A DNA stretch of 64,000 bases, taken from assembly GCA_026390815.1 (NCBI GenBank), contig JAPLFH010000006.1, positions 186,001-250,000 of the forward strand, in the 5' to 3' direction. This document shows positions 45,453-53,103 of the stretch, piece after piece (position 1 is the first letter of the stretch; the number at the start of each line of letters is the position of its first letter). The position numbers and the translations under genes are program-made. The DNA is from Ignavibacteriales bacterium (GTDB lineage Bacteria > Bacteroidota > Ignavibacteria > Ignavibacteriales > SURF-24). The notes beneath the pieces were generated by a model that saw only the letters and a program-made list of their open reading frames with translations, was not told where the DNA came from and did not search any database.

Positions 45453-45721
45453 GAAAATTTAACTTATGCAAAAGTATTAAATCAAAATTTTAATACCTGG
45501 CGATTCAATAACTGAAGAGTTCAGAACTTCAGACTTCCTTTCAGATTTCAATATTATTCCTGTCCTTTCAGAACTTATGATCTTGACATGAATAAAAAAG
45601 GATTAAAATAGTTTATCAATTACGATTATTTATAATAGTAATTGAATCTTTAATTTTTTGTTTTCCACCTCAGGATATAATTCCTGATGTTACGGAAATT
45701 GAAATTATTAGGAGAATTAAA
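45453..45721. other. Leader region with duplicated segment (copy 1)
   Basis: Downstream of the GH18 gene. Bases 45557-45690 are similar to 46680-46823 (TTGACA, TTTATCAATTAC, TTTTTTGTTT, CAGGA followed by TCCTGA). A weak palindrome (GTATTAAA, TTTAATAC) at about 45474-45497 may end the GH18 transcript. Confidence 0.45.
45557..45690 (+). repeat. Duplicated structured leader (copy 1)
   Basis: It contains TTGACA, a block from TTTATCAATTACG to GTAATTGAATC, and the hairpin TCAGGATATAATTCCTGA. Copy 2 at 46680-46823 keeps all these in order. A reading frame (YQLRLFIIVIESLIFCF, then PPQDIIP) runs from here in frame into the start of the 45722 gene, but no start codon is seen for it. Confidence 0.55.
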
Positions 45722-46621
45722 ATGAATAGCTTTATAAAATTATTAAGTGCAATAATAGTAATGAGTAATTTAATTCTTGCTCAAGAGTTATCATTAAAAT
45801 TATTATTCGACAAGAAAACATTTTTAAGATATGAACAGGTAGAATTTTTAATGGAATTAAGAAATACCGGAAATGAAGAATGCTTAATTGAAGGAAATAT
45901 TTTAGGTAGAGAGGATACAAGGATTGATATAATAGTATTAGATGAAAATGGAAAAATACTTCTGCCTACTTTAAACGCTGGTGGACATTCATTATCTACA
46001 AATACTTTTTTTAAATTACCTTCAGGGGAAAGCATATATGAAAAGATAAATTTATCATCTTGGTATGGAAATGAAAAATTTGGGAAGATTGTAATCAATC
46101 GATTCGAACCCTATTCATTTTTACAAGGGAAATATTCTGTTAAAATAAAATATAATTATATGTATTTGGACTTAAATAAAAGTTTGCAAAGAAAAGAATT
46201 TTGTTCTGATATTGTAACATTTTCGGTCGTTAAACCAAAAAATTCCCAAGATATTACAGTATTAAATAAACTTAATGAATTACGAAAAAAAGACGAATTG
46301 ATTTATAAATACGAGGAAGAAGTTAAAAACTTACGAAAGGAATATATTAATATTATTGATGAATTTCCTAATACAAATTATTTTTTATCTGTTTATAATA
46401 ACCTCATCGATGCTTATCATATAGAAAAATTTAATGACATTCCAGAGAAAATACTATGGAATTTATTAAAACGATTCCCTAATGCACCCTTGACTTATTA
46501 TGCCGTTTCGTGTTATAAAACGTACTATAAGAATTTTTACCACTCAGAAAAATTTCAATCAAAGATTAGCAAGTTCGTAAAAAAAGTAATTGATAAAAAT
46601 GAAGTGATCAAAAAAAAATAG
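45722..46621 (+). CDS. Exported protein of unknown function
   Basis: 299 residues with a signal peptide (cleavage near LILAQE). The first 170 residues are beta-rich (LKLLFDKKTFLRYEQVEFLMELRN, CLIEGNILGREDTRIDIIVLDENGKILLP), an immunoglobulin-like layout often seen in Bacteroidota surface proteins. The last 110 are helical and charged (KLNELRKKDELIYKYEEEVKNL), with a possible short coiled coil or TPR-like pair. No sorting domain or lipobox. It does not resemble a family I know. Its leader is a copy of the segment that precedes the gene at 46855, although the two proteins are unrelated. Confidence 0.65.
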   Translation: MNSFIKLLSAIIVMSNLILAQELSLKLLFDKKTFLRYEQVEFLMELRNTGNEECLIEGNILGREDTRIDIIVLDENGKILLPTLNAGGHSLSTNTFFKLPSGESIYEKINLSSWYGNEKFGKIVINRFEPYSFLQGKYSVKIKYNYMYLDLNKSLQRKEFCSDIVTFSVVKPKNSQDITVLNKLNELRKKDELIYKYEEEVKNLRKEYINIIDEFPNTNYFLSVYNNLIDAYHIEKFNDIPEKILWNLLKRFPNAPLTYYAVSCYKTYYKNFYHSEKFQSKISKFVKKVIDKNEVIKKK

Positions 46622-46679
46622 AGTTTCATTAAAGCAACTATTATCAAAATAAAAACAATAAGAAATATTTTATAGTATG

Positions 46680-46823
46680 TTTCTGTCCTGTCAGTTCGTT
46701 AATAGCGAATAATTTTCTTGACAGGAATAAAATGGTTAAAATTGTTTATCAATTACAATTATTTTTTATGATAGTAATAGGGTCGCTTATTTTTTGTTTC
46801 CCACGTCAGGAGATAACTCCTGA
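46680..46823 (+). repeat. Duplicated structured leader (copy 2)
   Basis: It opens with TCCTGTCA and TGACAGGA arms (46685-46726) and ends with a perfect hairpin TCAGGAG, ATAA, CTCCTGA (46806-46823). A 35-codon open frame (46732-46839, MVKIVYQLQLFFMIVIG, then SLIFC) runs through it. In copy 1 the same peptide is visible but its start codon is lost. Confidence 0.55.
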
Positions 46824-46839
46824 AGTAAATTTATTTTAG
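46732..46839 (+). CDS. Possible 35-residue lipoprotein-like peptide
   Basis: ATG 46732 to TAG 46837-46839. The sequence has one Lys near the start, a hydrophobic core and a lipobox-like IFC, then PRQEITPEV. A similar peptide is encoded in the copy 1 leader (CFPPQDIIPDV) with substitutions at several positions. It could be a real small lipoprotein, a leader peptide, or the remnant of a duplicated gene start. No ribosome site is seen. Confidence 0.25.
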   Translation: MVKIVYQLQLFFMIVIGSLIFCFPRQEITPEVNLF

Positions 46840-46854
46840 TTTGAGATGGAAATT

Positions 46855-47385
46855 ATGAAAAATAAAATTTATGCAACTACACTTATAATGCTTTTTATTG
46901 TAAATAGTGTATTCGCACAGAATAATTTTGGTCAGAAAGATTCGATTAGGTACAGCCAAATTGGTATCGCTGGGGGATTGCAGTTAAAAAATGAAAAAGT
47001 AAAAGATATAAATCCACTTGCTGGATTATTGGTTGAGGTACCATTAAGCTATAATTGGTCATTGCCTTTTGAAGTATTCTTGTGGAACATTTTTGATCAT
47101 CAAGGACACGAAAGAAGATGGGTCGGTAGGTTAGCAATATCAGCAAAATATAAAACAAATTATGACTTTCCTCTAAATCTGTATTTACAAAGTGGGGCAG
47201 GAATTGCTTCATATTTATATCCTCCAATTTTTTCCATACACTATGGAATAGGTTTAGAATATAGGGTAACACCCTCATATACTATAAACAGCGATGCAAG
47301 AGTACTCTCGGGTATAGCAGATGGTGGAGGAAAAATTTTAACTACACCTTTAATAATTACGTTTGGAATTAAATTTAGTCAATAA
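46855..47385 (+). CDS. Outer-membrane beta-barrel protein, small
   Basis: 176 residues from ATG 46855; the frame also opens at ATG 46846, but the signal peptide (MKNKIYATTLIMLFIV, cleavage near VFAQN) begins at the later ATG. The body has alternating amphipathic strands (YSQIGIAGGLQLKN, GLLVEVPLSYNWSLPFEVFLW, RLAISAKYKTNYDFPLNLYLQSGAGI, HYGIGLEYRVTPSYTINSDARV) and ends with strand TFGIKFSQ. This fits an 8-stranded outer-membrane barrel of the porin/OmpA-like group. The pseudogene that follows at 47429 has the same kind of sequence and is probably a broken paralog. Confidence 0.75.
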   Translation: MKNKIYATTLIMLFIVNSVFAQNNFGQKDSIRYSQIGIAGGLQLKNEKVKDINPLAGLLVEVPLSYNWSLPFEVFLWNIFDHQGHERRWVGRLAISAKYKTNYDFPLNLYLQSGAGIASYLYPPIFSIHYGIGLEYRVTPSYTINSDARVLSGIADGGGKILTTPLIITFGIKFSQ

Positions 47386-47428
47386 ATTTTCCTATCCTGA
47401 TAGCACTTAAACAAGATGTACATTCAAA

Positions 47429-48052
47429 ATGAATAAAAATATTGGTAAACTTATTACACTTATGGTATTATTAACGAGCTACTTTACTTATGGTGAAATT
47501 CCACAAAAACACTTTAATAATGACTCTGATAGTCTTTATTTCCAAAATATGTCAACGACCACATAATTCCGTAGATACAGTTAAAATCACTTTAACAGAA
47601 AAACAATATGGAATTTCTATTAAAGGTGGAATAAAATTGAGAGATAAACATGATTATGATATTAAATCCGGACCTAATTTAGGCTTACAATTTTATGTAC
47701 CAATTGACAACGGCTGGAGTATTCAACACGAGTTAGATTATTAGAAGGCAAATTATGGTAGAGATGTGGAAACGGGGTGATGTTTATTCTATCGGATGTA
47801 TTATTTCCATTGTTGCAAATATTGAAAGTGAAAAATTTGTTTCAAGATTTTAAATTACCAACAGAGCAAAATGTGGAGTTGAAATTATTTGATATACTTG
47901 GTAGTGAAGTGAAGACCATATTAAATGAACTCATGCCTGCCGGATTTCAATCTGTTGTTTTAACAACAACTGAATTAACCTCAGGTGTATATTTGTACAG
48001 GTTAAAGGCAGGCAATTTTACTGAAATTAAAAAAATGGTAGTTGCCAAGTAG
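47429..48052 (+). pseudogene. Frameshifted outer-membrane/sorting-domain gene
   Basis: ATG 47429 begins a signal peptide (MNKNIGKLITLMVLLTSYF) but the frame stops at 47564. The next frame (from about 47530) continues with barrel-like sequence (SIKGGIKLRDKHDYDIKSGPNLGLQFYVP) like the gene at 46855 and stops at 47742. A third segment in the frame ending at 48052 carries a complete T9SS sorting domain (LKLFDILGSEVKTIL, SGVYLYRLKAG, KKMVVAK). At least two frameshifts or a deletion separate the parts. It may once have encoded a surface protein fused to a sorting domain, or two genes now joined. Confidence 0.6.
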
Positions 48053-48186
48053 GTTAGAATATTATTTTAAACAGTTTCAATTGTAAATACGCTCCAAGTA
48101 AACCAAACAAAGAGATATAGTTAAAGCTGAGTTTTAGAAAATTGAGATTGTAAATAAATTCATTACTTTAAAAGTAACTTTCCAAT

Positions 48187-48600
48187 TTAAACATTATTTC
48201 TCCACTCTCTTCTTGATTGTGTGTTCTGTTCTTTTCGTAGTGTAATAATAATGAGAAGGCTCACCAAAAATAATCCCAGGTATGAAGTAATATCCCTTAT
48301 TTCAGAATGCATATGATAATTTTTTATTTGAATCATATTAGAAGTAATAAATCTTCCTTGAACGGAAATTATACCTGATTGCCTGAAATCTTTGTTAAAT
48401 ATTTCTATTCTTTCATTGGCAAACGTGATTATCTCAGATTGTTTATCAGAGTCTTGAATATAAGCCCTGTCAAGTTCAATGTATTTACCAACTCGATTAT
48501 CATAATTGCGCAATGTTTTTACGTAATGATTATCTGCTGATTCAATAGAATTAACAAAGAAGAATGGAAGAAGTAAATAAATAGAAGTCCAAATAAGCAA
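48187..48600 (-). CDS. Membrane protein fragment of unknown function
   Basis: 137 residues in the frame overlapping the 3' end of the gene at 48551-48787 by 50 bases. It has hydrophobic ends (TSIYLLLPFFFV at the N-terminus; YLGLFLVSLLIIITL near the C-terminus) and a polar middle (KYIELDRAYIQDSDKQSEIITFANERIEIF). No start with a ribosome site is evident, so it may be the other half of a frameshifted gene. The family is not recognised. It could also be an independent small membrane protein with an extracellular loop. Confidence 0.4.
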   Translation of the reverse strand: MLIWTSIYLLLPFFFVNSIESADNHYVKTLRNYDNRVGKYIELDRAYIQDSDKQSEIITFANERIEIFNKDFRQSGIISVQGRFITSNMIQIKNYHMHSEIRDITSYLGLFLVSLLIIITLRKEQNTQSRREWRNNV

Positions 48601-48787
48601 GTGCTATGCAGTATAATCTAAAATTGTAGAAATTTATATTCGGTAAAATGATATGAACTGCTCTCTGGAACAACCATGGAATATCAGGTATAATTGCGCC
48701 TAAATAGATCCACAAGAAATCTGCTTTTTTAATAAATGTCCGTGTTGTAATTCCATTTACTGCTAAGTGTGCTAACGTATCTGGCAT
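48551..48787 (-). CDS. Truncated YdjM-like membrane metal-dependent hydrolase fragment
   Basis: 78 residues. The opening MPDTLAHLAVNG, followed by DFLWIYLGAIIPDIPWLFQRA, resembles the first TM region of the YdjM/LexA-regulated membrane hydrolase-like family (pattern P-x-x-x-x-H-L and PDIPW). It stops after about 75 residues, whereas members I know have 160-250. The minus-strand frame after it shifts into the ORF at 48187-48600, so one or two indels, or a fusion to another gene, are likely. The start lies 46 bases downstream, in its reading direction, of the heptamer array at 48834. Confidence 0.4.
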   Translation of the reverse strand: MPDTLAHLAVNGITTRTFIKKADFLWIYLGAIIPDIPWLFQRAVHIILPNINFYNFRLYCIALAYLDFYLFTSSILLC

Positions 48788-48833
48788 TGTTGAATATATT
48801 TTTCTTGCATATCACTAAATACACAATATTTTT

Positions 48834-48907
48834 CATTCTACATTCTACATTCTACATTCTACATTCTACATTCTACATTCTACATTCTACATTCTACATT
48901 CTACATT
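48834..48907. repeat. Ten tandem CATTCTA heptamers
   Basis: CATTCTA repeats exactly ten times from 48834 to 48903, then CATT. It follows the stop of the minus-strand deoxyhypusine-synthase-like gene at 48915 and precedes the start of the YdjM-like fragment at 48787. Such low-complexity heptamers are prone to slippage. Confidence 0.9.
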
Positions 48908-48914
48908 AATAATT

Positions 48915-49958
48915 TTACACTTGTGTAGTTTGCTTCAAAAATAATTTTTGCAATTCCTTAGCCTTGCGATTTTTCCAGACACCTTTGTGGTAAGCATACC
49001 CTGCCACAAGCGGCATAGCAATCGTAGCCTCGGAATAAACCATCTGCTCAAAGGTAGTTTCTACTTTTCCCCACGAACTGGCTTCTTTTAATGTTGAAGA
49101 GGAAAGGGCTCCATCTCTAACATCTGCAACTGTAATTTGGATGGCGTACTTGTGCATCGGTGCATCATCCTGAAGCAGGTCCGCCGCAACAACAATATCC
49201 TGTGTAAAGTTTTTAGGTACACCACCACCGATCATAAAGATTCCGGTTTCCTTTGAATGTAATTTAATTTGAGTAAGTTCAAGAAAATCTTTTGCAGAAT
49301 CGATTGAAACATGTTTATCCGGATTTTTGGTTTGATGCATTACAAATCCAAAACCTGCTGAACAATCTGAGAAAGCAGGAACAAAGATCGGGACATTCTT
49401 TTTATAAGCTGTATAAACAACGCTGTCATCAACTTTAGGTCCACCGTTCATCTCTAAATATTTTCCAAACTCCCAAAGAAGTTCTCTGGACGAATATGGG
49501 CGCTGTTCTAATGTATCCAGAATTTTTGCAGTAGTTTCATCGCAAATTCTTAATTCATCTTCATCAATGAATGTATCATAAATTCTATCAATATGAAGAT
49601 CGCGAAGTTGGTTATCATCGCTAAATGGTGTACCGATGTAATGTTTGAAACCGAGGGCTTCAAAAAAATCCTGATCAACCATTATGGCGCCGGTGGAAAC
49701 TATTGCATCAACCATATTATTTGTTATAAGATCGTAAACGACTTTCTTTAATCCTGCACTGAATAAACTTCCAGCAAGCGTAAGAATAACTGTGCAATCT
49801 TTATCGATCAACATTCTTTCATAAATCTTAGCTGCACGATTCAAATCTCTTGCAGTAAAAGCCATTTTTTCCATAGCATCCACAAAAGGAACAACATTAT
49901 AACTCTTTATGTCTATGTGTTGAATAATTTCTTTTAATAATTCTTTTTTGTCAGCCAT
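48915..49958 (-). CDS. Deoxyhypusine-synthase-like protein
   Basis: 347 residues, cytoplasmic, in the size range of deoxyhypusine synthase (DHS). The NAD-binding and active-site motifs are present: LTLAGSLFSAGL (about 59-70), VSTGA, IFVPAFSDCSAGFG, GGGVPKNF (244-251) and SSWGK (294-298). In human DHS the equivalents of GGGxxK and SWGK carry K287 and the reactive K329. DHS transfers a butylamine group from spermidine to eIF5A in eukaryotes and archaea. Bacteria lack eIF5A and their DHS-like enzymes are thought to make homospermidine or act on polyamines (known for the family, inference for this gene). The start ATG 49958 lacks a strong ribosome site. Confidence 0.85.
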   Translation of the reverse strand: MADKKELLKEIIQHIDIKSYNVVPFVDAMEKMAFTARDLNRAAKIYERMLIDKDCTVILTLAGSLFSAGLKKVVYDLITNNMVDAIVSTGAIMVDQDFFEALGFKHYIGTPFSDDNQLRDLHIDRIYDTFIDEDELRICDETTAKILDTLEQRPYSSRELLWEFGKYLEMNGGPKVDDSVVYTAYKKNVPIFVPAFSDCSAGFGFVMHQTKNPDKHVSIDSAKDFLELTQIKLHSKETGIFMIGGGVPKNFTQDIVVAADLLQDDAPMHKYAIQITVADVRDGALSSSTLKEASSWGKVETTFEQMVYSEATIAMPLVAGYAYHKGVWKNRKAKELQKLFLKQTTQV

Positions 49959-50101
49959 TTTTATTTCACTCCAATTTTAATTTTCTGTTCAAAATATAAA
50001 AAAACAAATGATGAAAGAACAAAGAAATAAGTTATTAGTTTCCAATCACAAATATTAATTTCTGTTTCCTTCATTATACATTATAAATTTTTAATTCTAC
50101 A

Positions 50102-51139
50102 TTAAAATACCTTCTTCGCCAATTTTAAAATTCCTTGCTTCCACGGAACGCGATGAGAAATACCTGATTGGTTTTTGAACGAGTCTAGATTATCCAAATA
50201 CCATTTGTAATTTCGAATCAATGCATCTTTGTTGGAGTACTTTGGTTTATAACCAAGAATCTTCTCAGCTTTTTCAATCGATACGAATGAATCTTTGGAA
50301 GCAGTTTCATAAACCCATTTATAAAGAGGGGAGAGTTTCAATGCTTCCAATAATCTTAAAGTAATTATGATCGGCTTTTCAGGAAGCGGTTTAATCTTTT
50401 TGCCAAAGCCAGCGTAATCAAGTACTGCCTGGTAGTCTTCTTTCATTGTTGTGAATTGTTTTGCACCAACGTTGAAAGTATCGTTCACAGTTTTTTCATC
50501 AAGAGTGCAACACAAATAGGTTGCTCTGCATAAATCTTCAACATCTAAAAGCTGGTAGCGATTCTTTCCGCTGCCAATCATTGGAAAACCATGTTTTTCA
50601 TTTGCCCAATCATAAAACAATGCAAATACACCAAGACGTTCTGGACCTATGAATGACTTGGGTCTTAAGATTGGTACACACATTCCTTTCTTTCGGAATT
50701 CCAAACAAACTTCTTCAGCCTGTATTTTGGCTTGACCATAATAACCCACACCATCAAGTTTATCATTTTCGTAAAGTGGATGATGATTGGGGATTCCGTA
50801 AACTGCGGTTGATGAAATATGAACGAATCTTTTAATCCTATATTTTTCAGCCGCTTCCAAAAGAATTCTTGTTCCTGTAACATCGGTAGAAAATATTTCT
50901 TCCTTTGTATAAAGTGGTAAAGCCGCTGCAGTATGTATAACAATATCAATATTCTTCATAACATTGCCAACAACGTTTGGATCGCGAATATCTCCAATAA
51001 TTATTGAAACTTTATTCTTAACATCTTTATAATCAAATTCCGCAATATCCAAAGATGTAATCTTATGCCCTTCATTTAGAAGAAAACGAATAAGATTGAT
51101 GCCTAAAAATCCCGCACCACCTGTAATAAGAAAATTCAT
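50102..51139 (-). CDS. NAD-dependent epimerase/dehydratase (extended SDR)
   Basis: 345 residues. It shows the extended SDR signature: GGAGFLGINL at the NAD-binding turn (GxxGxxG, 7-13), DIRDP (about 50-54), HTAAA (69-73), HISSTAVYG (107-115), and the YxxxK pair Y134/K138 (YYGQAK). The C-terminal half has LLDVEDLCRATYLCCTLDEK and NVGAKQFTTMKEDY as in NDP-sugar epimerases. It may act on a nucleotide sugar or a small sterol-like substrate; the family is too broad to say. It is on the opposite strand from the next gene (51233), with a 93-base gap. A gene at 48915 is in the same direction after a 143-base gap, so a transcription unit is possible. Confidence 0.85.
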   Translation of the reverse strand: MNFLITGGAGFLGINLIRFLLNEGHKITSLDIAEFDYKDVKNKVSIIIGDIRDPNVVGNVMKNIDIVIHTAAALPLYTKEEIFSTDVTGTRILLEAAEKYRIKRFVHISSTAVYGIPNHHPLYENDKLDGVGYYGQAKIQAEEVCLEFRKKGMCVPILRPKSFIGPERLGVFALFYDWANEKHGFPMIGSGKNRYQLLDVEDLCRATYLCCTLDEKTVNDTFNVGAKQFTTMKEDYQAVLDYAGFGKKIKPLPEKPIIITLRLLEALKLSPLYKWVYETASKDSFVSIEKAEKILGYKPKYSNKDALIRNYKWYLDNLDSFKNQSGISHRVPWKQGILKLAKKVF

Positions 51140-51232
51140 TAATCCCTCGCTTAAAAGATTTGTGGTAAAAATAACTAAAATAGTTCTACAACAGAAATAA
51201 ATAAGAAAATTGAAATAATTTGTTAATTGAAA

Positions 51233-52012
51233 ATGCAGTTACAATACCATAATTTTTTGGTAAAGAATTTTGCGGATACTGTGGATTATACTTTAGAAAA
51301 AAAAATAGAATATAAAATAGCGGTTGGAAGTATAGCATGCTCGCTATTATTGCATCTTTTGTGTGTGGTAATAGCTATAATAATCTTTAAACTAACTGAT
51401 AAAGATTTGGTGCAATCCGGATATGTGGTTGTAAATACTTTGAAAGGAACATATTTAAAACAGCAAAATAATAAAGAGGTAGTTAGAGTCGATCATGCAA
51501 CTGATGATAATCTTAAATCTGGTGAAAAAACAGAGTCACAGGAAAATAATTCACCAACTTCATATTTTTCAAATATTGAATCTGCAGGTTTAGATTCTAC
51601 AAATCTTGAGCAGGTTTATAAAGAACATACACTCAATGTTCGATTGAAATACCCTGTTGGCTGGATCTATATCGATCAGCAACGGAAAAGCAAGTTAGAT
51701 GGAATAACTTTTTGGTCTACAGACAATTCCTTTGATCCTCCACCATACATTCATATCGAAGTTGTAGATAAATATATGTTCAATCCAACGAGATATAAAT
51801 TTACCCACAAATTCAAAACATTCGAGGGTTTTTATAATGAACCAGAAGAAATGGAAACGCAAATAACACAGCAAATTTACATCAAAACAAATGATGAAAA
51901 GGACTTTATTATTAAACTTATAATGAATGGACGAGAAAATTTTAAGAAATTTCAACCAATTTTCTTTGCGATGGTAGATTCTTTTCAGTTTGGGAATTCC
52001 TTTTTGTTTTAA
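51233..52012 (+). CDS. Membrane-anchored protein with PsbP/Mog1-like C-terminal region
   Basis: 259 residues from ATG 51233; a TTG two codons upstream is less likely. One membrane helix lies at about residues 28-52 (KIAVGSIACSLLLHLLCVV, then AIIIF), so the N-terminus is cytoplasmic and the rest periplasmic, as in TonB-like or cell-division anchors. A hydrophilic linker (about 85-135) precedes a domain that begins LNVRLKYPVGWIYIDQ and ends VDSFQF. The YPVGW motif and the final strand resemble the PsbP/Mog1 fold (pattern only). It precedes rplM by 134 bases. Function unknown. Confidence 0.6.
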   Translation: MQLQYHNFLVKNFADTVDYTLEKKIEYKIAVGSIACSLLLHLLCVVIAIIIFKLTDKDLVQSGYVVVNTLKGTYLKQQNNKEVVRVDHATDDNLKSGEKTESQENNSPTSYFSNIESAGLDSTNLEQVYKEHTLNVRLKYPVGWIYIDQQRKSKLDGITFWSTDNSFDPPPYIHIEVVDKYMFNPTRYKFTHKFKTFEGFYNEPEEMETQITQQIYIKTNDEKDFIIKLIMNGRENFKKFQPIFFAMVDSFQFGNSFLF

Positions 52013-52071
52013 TCGTAAACCGTATTATTGCATCCATTTCAACATATCAGATTTTCCAGTAATTATATTTC

Positions 52072-52100
52072 TTGACTTTCTGCCTTGTTGGCGTTAATTT
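52072..52100 (+). promoter_or_regulatory. Candidate promoter of the rplM-rpsI operon
   Basis: TTGACT at 52072-52077 and TTAATT/TAATTT at 52094-52100 are spaced by 16-17 bases, the sigma-70-like arrangement. It lies about 50 bases upstream of the GTG start of rplM. Confidence 0.45.
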
Positions 52101-52132
52101 TAAGGACTTTTTTATTAAAAACATTTGATTCC

Positions 52133-52138
52133 GGAGGA
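52133..52138 (+). promoter_or_regulatory. Ribosome-binding site fixing the rplM start
   Basis: GGAGGA lies seven bases before GTG 52146. It favours this start over the upstream TTG at 52125 and over ATG 52161. Confidence 0.7.
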
Positions 52139-52145
52139 TATTTTC

Positions 52146-52586
52146 GTGAAGCAAGAGAAAATGACAAGGTTTATTAGAACCGAAGATGCTAACAAGAATT
52201 GGTTTATTGTTGATGCTAAGGATCAGGTTCTTGGAAGATTGGCTGCAAAAGTAGCCAGAGTAATTAGAGGAAAAGAGAAAGTTATATTTACACCTAATGC
52301 CGATACTGGTGATTATGTGATTATTATAAATGCTGATAAGATCCAGTTAACTGGAAAACGACCAACACTAAAAACTTATTTCCATTATTCTGGTTACCCA
52401 GGTGGTGGAAAAATAAGAAGCTTTTCCAACCTTGTTGGTTCAAATCCACAATTTGTTATAGAACATGCCGTTAAAGGTATGTTACCTAAAAGCAGATTAG
52501 GGAAAAAACTTATTAAAAAATTAAAAGTATATTCTGGCGAAACTCATCCACACGAAGCCCAGAAACCAGAATTATTAAGTATTTAA
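52146..52586 (+). CDS. rplM: Ribosomal protein uL13
   Basis: 146 residues from GTG 52146. It has the uL13 landmarks: WFIVDAKDQVLGRLAAKVARVIRGK near the N-terminus, GDYVIIINADKIQLTGKR, and FVIEHAVKGMLPKSRLG in the C-terminal half. It binds 23S rRNA early in 50S assembly. The start is GTG with a good ribosome site; the first residues (KQEKMTRFIRTEDANKN) are a short extension that is variable in this family. It is 15 bases upstream of rpsI, the usual pairing. In E. coli the operon is regulated by L13 binding its own mRNA, but no matching structure was seen here. Confidence 0.95.
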   Translation: MKQEKMTRFIRTEDANKNWFIVDAKDQVLGRLAAKVARVIRGKEKVIFTPNADTGDYVIIINADKIQLTGKRPTLKTYFHYSGYPGGGKIRSFSNLVGSNPQFVIEHAVKGMLPKSRLGKKLIKKLKVYSGETHPHEAQKPELLSI

Positions 52587-52601
52587 CGGAGAGTTAATTT
52601 A

Positions 52602-52988
52602 ATGATAGATAAAATTTTTGTTGGTAGAAGAAAAAGTTCTGTAGCTCGTGTAATACTTAGAGCAGGCGATGGAAAATTTATTATAAACGATAGAGAATTT
52701 GAACAAGCTTTTCCCTTACAAACTCATCGGGATGACATTATTTCTCCATTAAGAGTAACAGATACCTTTGGCAAATATGATGTAATTGTAAATGTGAGAG
52801 GTGGAGGATACACTGGTCAATCTCAAGCAATTAGATTAGGTATTGCCCGTGCATTGGAAGATAGCAATCCTGATTTCAGAACAAATTTGAAATCTGAAGG
52901 TTATTTAACAAGAGATCCTCGTATGGTTGAAAGAAAGAAATACGGAAGACCTAAAGCGAGAAAAAGATTCCAATTCTCTAAGAGATAA
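52602..52988 (+). CDS. rpsI: Ribosomal protein uS9
   Basis: 128 residues, normal length. It shows the uS9 landmarks: [24 protein letters not shown], then [26 protein letters not shown] (about 63-88), and the basic tail ending in [11 protein letters not shown], which reaches the P-site tRNA. It is a 30S head protein. The ATG follows a ribosome site (GGAGAG) 15 bases after the rplM stop, so the two are co-translated from one transcript. Downstream a structured leader and then rpsB follow after 115 bases, so the four genes from rplM to tsf may share a transcript. Confidence 0.95.
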   Translation: MIDKIFVGRRKSSVARVILRAGDGKFIINDREFEQAFPLQTHRDDIISPLRVTDTFGKYDVIVNVRGGGYTGQSQAIRLGIARALEDSNPDFRTNLKSEGYLTRDPRMVERKKYGRPKARKRFQFSKR

Positions 52989-53018
52989 AACTTATTTATT
53001 AACATTCATACTTTTGGA

Positions 53019-53069
53019 TTTACCGGCTGTGCCGTAGTGTAACTAAATGCAGCTATGGTTTAAGGTAAA
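53019..53069 (+). ncRNA. Candidate structured leader of rpsB
   Basis: The outer stem TTTACC (53019-53024) with GGTAAA (53064-53069) encloses an inner stem CCGTAG (53032-53037) with CTATGG (53053-53058, one G-U pair). A 7-base and a 5-base asymmetric loop separate the two stems. It lies 34 bases upstream of the rpsB start codon. In E. coli rpsB-tsf is autoregulated by S2 through its 5' leader, so this may be a functional analog (inference). Confidence 0.45.
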
Positions 53070-53103
53070 GTTGAAAAAAGTAGAAGCAAAACAGGAAAGA
53101 AAA

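Noticed and set aside
46100-46120. A tRNA T-loop-like GATTCGAACC
   Set aside because: It lies inside the coding sequence of the 45722 gene and no acceptor or anticodon stem can be built around it.
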